DNA of 64,000 nt from positions 118,657 to 182,656 of the forward strand of contig CAVQER010000003.1 of NCBI GenBank assembly GCA_963711595.1, written 5' to 3'. Origin of the DNA: JAUSIF01 sp963711595 (GTDB taxonomy: Bacteria > Pseudomonadota > Alphaproteobacteria > Rhizobiales > Xanthobacteraceae). The notes beneath the pieces were generated by a model. That model was not told where the DNA came from, did not search any database, and saw only the letters and a program-made list of their open reading frames with translations. Position numbers and translations under genes: made by a program. Positions 42,148-48,312 of this stretch are shown here, in pieces. Positions within the stretch are counted from its first letter, which is position 1. Each line of letters opens with the position of its first letter.

Positions 42148-42455
42148 GTTGGTAGCTCCCTGAGGGGATTTCCCCTTTGGGATGAGGATGGGCGTCCCTG
42201 CGCGGAAAAGATGAGCAATTGTGCTCACTAACCTTCGCCCGGTCGTTTTAGCTAAGAGACACTGAAGGTGAACGGGCACACCGGGGCACAAAAGGCGATC
42301 GAAACTGTTGGAACGAAGGCGACCGAGGAACACCCAGGGATCAAATAATTGATCGTTCCTGTCCAAGATTGATAAAATCCTTCGGAATTGGTGCGCTGGC
42401 GGAAGCCGGAGCCGATCGAGCAGCCGAGGGACCCGGCCGTCAGCGTCCCTGACCT
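42148..42455. other. Intergenic stretch with a remnant of the small basic protein gene
   Basis: About 300 bp without an intact gene. At 42390-42420 the plus strand reads GCGCTGGCGGAAGCCGGAGC then CGATCGAG, which resembles the RWRKPEKPIE codons at the end of the paralogues at 38182 and 41189. This may be the tail of a third, decayed copy. Confidence 0.35.
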
Positions 42456-43007
42456 TCATCCAGTTCCTTGAAGGTTTGCGCCGTCCGGGCGATCCCCTCC
42501 TGGAAGAGGCGATCCGTCCTTCGAGCCCAGCTCAGCTAACCCGGGATCCATCCGTCCCGGCGCATAGTCGAGAGCACTATCAGCGATTACCGCTTCAAAG
42601 TCCGACTTCTCGAGGTTCAAAAATCTGCGGGACAGCCGCTTTCCGATCTCAGCGAGTACGAGCGCGAGCGGCGGCTCCTGAATTGCGCGCCGATCATCAA
42701 TGTTCTTGCTGAGCCGGTAATCGCTCCATCGCGTCTCGGCCTCGAGAGGCGCGTTGGAGGGAGACACCGAGTATCCTTGACGAATTTTTTCCCGCCGTTC
42801 CCGCTCGGCGGCTGGGTCCGGGTTTAGTTGTGGCAGGCCAGCGGCGAGCCGGTCGGCGACGGCTTGGGAATATTTGGATGCTAGCTCAGCGTGACTTTTC
42901 TTTTGATCTGCGGTGACGATCGCGCGCCAGTCCTGCGCACGCGCAACTGCGAGCGCCAACTGTGTCCCACGTACGGACTCAAGCGACTTGCGAGTTGCGT
43001 CGTCCAT
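42456..43007 (-). CDS. Hypothetical protein
   Basis: 183 residues starting MDDATRKSLESVRGTQLALA. Mostly helical and charged, with no signal peptide or membrane segment and no domain I recognise. A middle segment (GYSVSPSNAPLEAETRWSDY) is followed by LALVLAEIGKRLSRRFLNLE. TAAGGAGAGCGAAA precedes ATG 43005-43007, a strong ribosome-binding site, so the upstream 46-residue extension is rejected. Confidence 0.55.
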   Translation of the reverse strand: MDDATRKSLESVRGTQLALAVARAQDWRAIVTADQKKSHAELASKYSQAVADRLAAGLPQLNPDPAAERERREKIRQGYSVSPSNAPLEAETRWSDYRLSKNIDDRRAIQEPPLALVLAEIGKRLSRRFLNLEKSDFEAVIADSALDYAPGRMDPGLAELGSKDGSPLPGGDRPDGANLQGTG

Positions 43008-43249
43008 TTTCGCTCTCCTTAGGTCAGCGCGATCGGTTGAACTACAATCGCAAGCTACTGGGCCGGCGCTACTCGGAATTTCGCGCGCTTCTTTCGGGGC
43101 GGCTACGACCCGGACTACTTCCCGTACACTCAACTGAAAGATCATAAGAGACTAGTCGACTGCCTCCTGAAGGAGGAGGAACTGCCTCACCTCGGCATCA
43201 AGTACAGCTGCTTTGAACTAGCGGAGGCAGAAAAGCGGAGCCGGAAAAA

Positions 43250-43274
43250 CAAAAAGAGCCGGTAAAACCGGCTC
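43250..43274 (-). terminator. Rho-independent terminator, minus strand
   Basis: GAGCCGGT-TTT-ACCGGCTC forms a perfect 8-bp stem with a three-base loop (43274 to 43256) followed by TTTTTGTTTTT. This is the clearest intrinsic terminator noticed in the window. It ends the sRNA candidate. Confidence 0.75.
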
Positions 43275-43320
43275 TCATTGCAGCCGCCATACGGCGACCT
43301 CCCGGGCTAGGCCCGCTATC
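43250..43320 (-). ncRNA. Candidate orphan small RNA
   Basis: On the minus strand a TTGACA box (43349-43344) lies upstream of TAGATA (43322-43317). After it come GGGCCTAGCCCGGGAGGTCG, a short hairpin CGCC-GTAT-GGCG, and a perfect 8-bp terminator hairpin followed by TTTTTG. The predicted RNA is about 65 nt with an exposed GGGAGGU. No protein gene reads into it from close by; the nearest minus-strand gene stops 550 bp upstream. The -35/-10 spacing of about 21 bp is longer than usual, so the promoter is the weak point. Confidence 0.45.
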
Positions 43321-43334
43321 TAAATGGGCCTAGC
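43306..43334. repeat. Perfect 9-bp inverted repeat in the sRNA promoter region
   Basis: GCTAGGCCC (43306-43314) and GGGCCTAGC (43326-43334) are exact complements separated by 11 bases that include the putative -10 box. It could be an operator for the sRNA promoter, or a first stem if transcription starts further upstream. Confidence 0.55.
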
Positions 43335-43626
43335 TCGCTGATTTGTCAAATTTTTTTCTTGATTCTTTTTCAACGACTTACGCTCGCGCATCGGTCCATC
43401 GATGGGCCACCGCTTTTCCCAAACGATGCCTGCAACGCGAGATCTGTTTTTTCTTCGGAAGATCGCGACCGCCGGCAGGACTATCCAGATGACGAACGCA
43501 GGGCGCAATCAGCGAAGCTAAAATCGCAAAAATCTCAAGCGGACACTGGACAAGACACCCGTCATGGGTAGCGGCGCGTGGGTAACAGCAAAAACCGCGG
43601 GAAAAAGTATTGAAAAACAAGTTGAC

Positions 43627-43870
43627 TGGCGGAGGGAGAGGACCTGGGTCCAAAGAATCTCCCTAGTACCTCAGCGTACCCCAGCGAAGTGCGGCGGATA
43701 CGCTCGAAGTGGGCTTCTCGCCGAAAGCGTCAGGGAGGGAAAGAACCTGGGCCCACAAATCTCCCTAGTAATTCAGCGTACCCCGGCAAAGTGCGGCGAA
43801 TACGATGGAAGTTAGCTCCACGGCGAAAGCATCAAGGAGGGAGAGAGGAACCGGAACCGAAATTTCTCAG
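43627..43870. repeat. Dispersed intergenic repeat, copy 2 (about 2.4 units)
   Basis: Unit 1 (43627-43729) is nearly identical to 27111-27213. Unit 2 (about 43730-43831) is diverged but keeps GAGGGAAAGAACCTGGGCCC, CTCCCTAGTA and GGCAAAGTGCGGCGAATACG. A partial third unit ends near 43870, just before the response-regulator stop codon. The order and orientation are the same as in copy 1. Confidence 0.8.
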
Positions 43871-43884
43871 GTTGAACTGGTCAA

Positions 43885-44358
43885 TCAATCTCTGGGTCGA
43901 ACTGCATCCAGAACAAGAGAAGCAAACCGTTCAGTTACAAACGGCTTACGGATGAAGCCAGCGGGCTTGATCGCGTGCGCGCCTGATAGTGTTTTCGGAT
44001 CGGAATTCCCCGACACAAAGACGATGTGGGTCTTGAACCTTTCTTCGATAGTCCGTGCGGCTCGAATGCCGTCTCCCTCGCGCAATGTTATGTCCATGAT
44101 AATTACATCCGGGCGCAACTGAAGGGCGGCCGCGACCGCATCAGTTTCATTGTCTACGGTGCCCACGACTTCAAATCCCGCCTCAATAAGCGCCGCCTCC
44201 ATGTTCAACGCTACGACTGCCTCGTCCTCGACGATGAGCAATCGCAGGTTCAGCCCAACAGCGCTGAGTTCCGCGTCTTGAGCCGCTGCATCATCGCCTT
44301 CGTCGGCCGTCACGGTCATGAAGAGGATGGCCGAAGGTGTCAGAGTTTCGAGGTGCAT
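43885..44358 (-). CDS. Single-domain response regulator
   Basis: 157 residues with one receiver domain: acidic pair VEDEAVVALNMEA, phosphoacceptor Asp in PDVIIMDITLREGDG, Thr/Ser in VFVSGNSD and Lys in IRKPF. No output domain follows. It starts eight bases after the stop of the HisKA_2 kinase gene on the same strand, so the two form a likely operon and phosphorelay pair. Single-domain receivers of this kind in alphaproteobacteria often act as phosphate sinks or relays to a stress anti-anti-sigma system. Confidence 0.88.
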   Translation of the reverse strand: MHLETLTPSAILFMTVTADEGDDAAAQDAELSAVGLNLRLLIVEDEAVVALNMEAALIEAGFEVVGTVDNETDAVAAALQLRPDVIIMDITLREGDGIRAARTIEERFKTHIVFVSGNSDPKTLSGAHAIKPAGFIRKPFVTERFASLVLDAVRPRD

Positions 44359-44366
44359 CGTTGTAC

Positions 44367-46046
44367 CTACTCCAAGGGGACCCGCAGCACGAACGACTTT
44401 CCCGGGGACCGCCGCAATAGCTCCAGTTTGGCACGCAACTGCTTCGCTAGCCCCACCATCAACCTCATTCCGAGCCCGCCGCTGGCGGCGGGGTCGAAAC
44501 CGTCGGGCAAGGGAGCCCCGTCATCCGACACTGACAGAACGATGACGTTACTCTCTGCCTTGCAGGTAACTCGAATCACTCCCGCTGTTCCGGCAAGATA
44601 ACTATATTTGAAGGCGTTTGTTATCAGCTCATTGGCGATAAGCGCGACGGGGATAACCTTTTCGGTAGGCAAGTGGCATGGCGCGGCATCGCAAACTACA
44701 GACTGCTTTCCACCGGCAGCCGCGTTGAGGTCCGCGCACAGCTCCTCCAAGAATTTGTCGAGTGAGACGCGCTCAACATTTTCGTCTTGATATAGGCGCT
44801 GATGTATCTGCGCGACCGTGTTGATGCGCCGCCCGGCTTCCTCGAACTGGCGACGCGCTTCCGGATCCTTAATAGTTGCGCGTTGCAGGCCGAATAAACT
44901 CGCCACGAGCTGGAGGCTGTTTTTAACGCGATGATTAACTTCTTTTAGCAACAGTTCTTTTTGTTGGAGGGCTTCCACGAGCTCCGACTGTCGTTGTTCA
45001 AGCGAGCGCGACATCGCCTCGAAATGCTCTCCCAGCGACCGCACTTCCTTCACGCCGCCGACTTGCAACGGACGATGAGATTGGAACTCGCCTCGCGACA
45101 TGGCGTCGGAGAACTTATGCAGCGCTCGGATGGGCCTCACGACCGTTAGATGCGCGCCCACTATCGCTACCAACGCAGCAAGCATGAATATCAACGTTGT
45201 CCAACCGACTGAGCGCCAAAATATCGCGTCGACTTCCTGTAGCGTTGAAGAAAGCGGCACTCCAATAAGGACAGTGAGACTGGTGGGCGCCAGCATCGGC
45301 GCGTAGGCGAAAACGTACTCGCCGTGCCCTGCCCACTCCGCAGATCCGCGCCACAGACCCCGCCGCCCGGTAACCGCCTTACGGATGGCGTCAGACGAGG
45401 ACAGGTTCTTGCCGACCCATTTTTCCGGCTCGGGCCACCGCGCTGCGACAACACCGTCTCGATCGAGGATGGTAGCGACAGCTCCTTCGGGAAGCGGGGG
45501 ATCGTTGAGCAGGCTGGAGAGAACGCTTGTTCTATAAGCTACGAAGACGACGGATTCGATTGCGCCAGCGTCGCTTCGCTGAGGATAAGTGAATACCAAG
45601 CTGCCCTCACCGGTTTGCCTGCCGATGATGAAGTTGCTGGTTTGCATCGTTCCAGTGCGCAAGGTTTCCTGGAAGTAGTGGCGGTCAGCGAGATTCATCG
45701 GCCCGCTACTTGGGAGACTAACGCACCATCGCTCTCCCCTGGTGTCCAGCACAGCCATCGCCGTCAACTCTTGGACCTGAGCTGCAATATCTCGGAGGCG
45801 GCGATGGCACTCCTCCGGATTCTTTTCCCGAATTGACTGGAGATGCGCTGTAGCGGCTAGCAGAAGTCGAGCGCCCTCGACGAGGCGGTCTTGGCGAGCG
45901 GTTAGCAGCTCGACCAACGTCTCTGCTCTCTTCAAGATTTCAGCCGTTCAATTCCTTCGGACGTCAATGTCGTGAAAGATTTGAACGAGAAAAACTGGCA
46001 CCGCTGCCAGCAATATGAAGATGATGAGTCGTACCCCTAACGTCAC
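44367..46046 (-). CDS. Membrane HisKA_2 sensor kinase with Cache-like and HAMP domains, interrupted by an in-frame TGA
   Basis: The uninterrupted part (from TTG 45935) encodes a periplasmic Cache-like sensor (NLADRHYFQETLRTGTMQTS, VATILDRDGVVAARWPEPEK), a transmembrane helix (GWTTLIFMLAALVAIVGAHL), HAMP, the phosphoacceptor EVNHRVKNSLQLVASLFGLQ and an ATPase domain with LIANELITNAFKYS. In the same frame upstream, from GTG 46046, lies the missing first membrane helix (LIIFILLAAVPVFLVQIFHD). A TGA at 45948-45950 separates it. Read through, the protein is about 559 residues. Without that helix the sensor would not be placed correctly. C-to-T from CGA (Arg) is the simplest cause; sequencing error is possible. 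Confidence 0.85.
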
Positions 46047-46141
46047 GCGTCGCCCCTCGTCGTCGAGGCGTGCCCGGCGCTCCTCGAGCAGACCTCGGGC
46101 GAGCCGCCGGGAGTATTGCTAACAGTGCAAAGCTTCGCTTT

Positions 46142-46240
46142 TCAAGAGGAAGCATCAGGGAGGGAGAGAACCTCGACCCAAAATTCTCTGTCGTACGCCA
46201 GCGTACCTCGGCGAAGTGCGGAGAACTCGCTTTCGCATCA
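46142..46240. repeat. Dispersed intergenic repeat, copy 3 (diverged)
   Basis: TCAGGGAGGGAGAGAACCTC, CCAGCGTACC and GGCGAAGTGCGGAGAAC align with units of copies 1 and 2, with more substitutions and a shorter middle. It lies between the kinase gene and the end of the exported-protein gene at 46276. Confidence 0.65.
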
Positions 46241-46275
46241 AAGAGAGATCATCGACACGCGCATCCGAAGGCGCA

Positions 46276-47025
46276 CTACCGTCCGATCACGATGCCGAAG
46301 CCGCCAAGGCCCGGGATCGGCAGCGGCAGCAACGACGGCCGCGCCGATTCAACCTGCTTGACACAGTCGCCGTTGTCGATCCGGATCGTGCCGGCAGGGC
46401 ATTGCCGCGATGCGCGGGGCGCCGGAGCCGTCGCGGCTTTCTGTACCCGAGGAGCCTGCGCCGCCGGAGGAGATGATTTAGCCGGCGCGGCTGCCTTAGC
46501 AGTGGCGGGTGTCTGTGGTGCTGATGCCTGCGGGGGAGCGAACAATTGTGCGGGCGCGCCGGATTTCGTTTCCGGACTGGGAGCTGCTGCAATCGGATCG
46601 GGCCAACGCGCACAGCCATCGGGAGTGCGCGCCGACCAATTGATCGAAGCATCCTTGTTTGACGAGTGGGTCGCCGTGCCGCTTCCTTCGCCTCGCGCGA
46701 GTTGACCCCGGAAAGATGCCTGCGAGCCGTCCTCCCAGGACACGTCCCAGTACATGTGCTGGCCGGAGAACTCTCCTTTCACTGGACCTTTGCCGCGATC
46801 GAATACGGCCACTCCCTGCATGCTGCTGCCCTTCCGCTCCAGCAGGAATTGCACGACCGATCCGTTCGCCATGGTGACGTAGATCACGGTCGTGTTCGGC
46901 AGCTTGCAGGCTTCAGTCACGGCGGACTGTGCCGCGGCGGGGGCGATGCCGCCGAGCAACGTCAACGGGATCACCGCGGCCAGCATTTTTCCGAGACTTG
47001 TTCGCTCACTGTGCGTCCCAGGCAT
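46276..47025 (-). CDS. Exported protein with Pro/Ala linker and CPxG module
   Basis: 249 residues. The signal peptide runs to about GIAPAAAQS. Residues 35-130 form a beta-rich domain (TTVIYVTMANGSVVQFLLER, HMYWDVSWEDGSQASFRGQL). A 75-residue Pro/Ala linker (PQASAPQTPATAKAAAPAKS) follows, then a CPAGTIRIDNGDC module and the hydrophobic end LLPLPIPGLGGFGIVIGR. It is third in a minus-strand series of exported proteins, 30 bp after the Gln-rich one. GAGAGGAAAAA precedes ATG 47023-47025. The CPxG module recurs in the large protein at 48313. No function recognised. Confidence 0.72.
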   Translation of the reverse strand: MPGTHSERTSLGKMLAAVIPLTLLGGIAPAAAQSAVTEACKLPNTTVIYVTMANGSVVQFLLERKGSSMQGVAVFDRGKGPVKGEFSGQHMYWDVSWEDGSQASFRGQLARGEGSGTATHSSNKDASINWSARTPDGCARWPDPIAAAPSPETKSGAPAQLFAPPQASAPQTPATAKAAAPAKSSPPAAQAPRVQKAATAPAPRASRQCPAGTIRIDNGDCVKQVESARPSLLPLPIPGLGGFGIVIGR

Positions 47026-47055
47026 CGCTTTTTCCTCTCACTAGGCTGTCCGAAC

Positions 47056-48291
47056 TCAGTTCGGGTTCGATTGCAATGATCGGCCGGTCGATAGCGGCAC
47101 GGGCAAAACTGGTATCCGCTGTCCGCCCGGGGCGGCGTCGCCGACGCGCGCCTTGCCGGTGATCTGCACCGGCGTTGTGGTTCCCGACGCGGGAGCGCCA
47201 CGCTCATTCAGGTTGACGGGTCTGCCCGCGGGAATTCGAGTGGTCGGTCCGCTCGCGCCGGGGGAATTTCCCGGCCGGCTAAGGTCGAAGCCGCCGCCGG
47301 AATTCGCGATCGGCGCCGGGACGGAGAATCCGGAATTCGGCAATCTCGCGGCCGGTTGCGTAGCTCTGCCGTCGCCGCTTGGGGCCGCGCCTGCGCGGGG
47401 ACTGCACGAGCACTGTTGACCCTGTTGTTGTTGGTGGAGCAGCGCCTGGATCTGCTGCTTGTGCACTTGCACTTCGTGGACGAGCTGCTCGATCTGCCGG
47501 AGTTGCTGTTGCGCCCGCGCGCGCTCCTGCTCTTCCTGGTGTTGCTGGCGCACCAGTTCCGCTAACCGATCAATGGCTGGCGATCCGCCCAGAAATCCGC
47601 CCGGCTGAGGCTGCTGCGGCTTCGGCAGCAGATCGTCGACCGCCTGTGAAATCCGGACGTCCAACTGACCCAGGATGCGTTTGAATTCTTCCTTCTCCTT
47701 TTGCTCCTGCTCCGCCCGTCGCGTTTGCCGCATCAGTTCGACGAGCTGGTTTTTGCCCAATTCCAGGACCGGATTTTGGTGCTGCTGTTGCTGGGCTTGC
47801 TGCAACTGACGCACCAGCGCCTCGAGATCAGCTCGCTCAAACTCGAGCGCGGCTTGGTGTTGCCGCTCCTGTTCTTGCTGCGCCCGCCGCAGCTGCTGCA
47901 TGAGCTCTTGCGCGGGGTTTCTGTCCGATTGCAGGAGAGGGTTCTGCTGCAGCTCCTGTTGCGCGCGTTCTTCCACCTGACGCACCAATTCTAAGATACG
48001 ATTTTTGTGCGAGTCCGACGCGGATTGCTGCTGCTGCTGCCGCTGCTGCGCCCGTTGTAGCTGTTGCATAAACTCCTTCACGTGGTCCGTTCCGGAATCT
48101 GCCGTGGGATCTTGCCGCTTTTGGTTCTCTTGCATCAGCCGACGCGCGAGGTCGTCAAAGCGGTTTCCATCCGACAATCCGCCGGGAGTCACGTCCATGG
48201 CGAGCGCGGGAAGGGCGACGAGCACACCGGCCGCGACCAACGCGAGCGAAAAGATCGGTCTTCGCGTCGTCTGCTTTTTATGAGGTCGCAT
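47056..48291 (-). CDS. Exported Gln-rich coiled-coil protein
   Basis: 411 residues. Signal peptide RRPIFSLALVAAGVLVALPA ends near ALAMD. Residues 55-290 are Gln/Arg/Glu-rich coiled coil with loosely repeated units (KEFMQQLQRAQQRQQQQQ, AQELMQQLRRAQQEQERQHQ, LEALVRQLQQAQQQQHQ), each with a hydrophobic LMxQL heptad. After a Cys pair (CSCSP) comes a low-complexity tail with GGFDLSRPG, PVNLNERGAPASG and KARVGDAAPGG. That tail matches the C-terminus of the neighbour at 48313. The ATG has GAGGAA upstream and lies 21 bp after that gene's stop, so they share a transcript. Confidence 0.75.
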   Translation of the reverse strand: MRPHKKQTTRRPIFSLALVAAGVLVALPALAMDVTPGGLSDGNRFDDLARRLMQENQKRQDPTADSGTDHVKEFMQQLQRAQQRQQQQQSASDSHKNRILELVRQVEERAQQELQQNPLLQSDRNPAQELMQQLRRAQQEQERQHQAALEFERADLEALVRQLQQAQQQQHQNPVLELGKNQLVELMRQTRRAEQEQKEKEEFKRILGQLDVRISQAVDDLLPKPQQPQPGGFLGGSPAIDRLAELVRQQHQEEQERARAQQQLRQIEQLVHEVQVHKQQIQALLHQQQQGQQCSCSPRAGAAPSGDGRATQPAARLPNSGFSVPAPIANSGGGFDLSRPGNSPGASGPTTRIPAGRPVNLNERGAPASGTTTPVQITGKARVGDAAPGGQRIPVLPVPLSTGRSLQSNPN

Positions 48292-48312
48292 GTTGATTCC
48301 TCACTCCTCGGC

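Noticed and set aside
42161..42175. Hairpin AGGGGATTTCCCCT as a terminator
   Set aside because: No T-run follows on either strand and it lies in the 5' leader of a minus-strand gene.
27111..43870. Composite transposon bounded by the 103-bp repeats
   Set aside because: No transposase or integrase gene, no terminal inverted repeats and no target-site duplication were seen; a third diverged copy lies outside.
43627..43870. CRISPR array
   Set aside because: Units are about 102 bp, diverged and without spacer-like variable segments, and no cas gene is present.
45948..45950. TGA in the sensor kinase as a selenocysteine codon
   Set aside because: No selenocysteine insertion element is apparent, and nothing in this linker region suggests a selenocysteine; a nonsense change or sequencing error is simpler.
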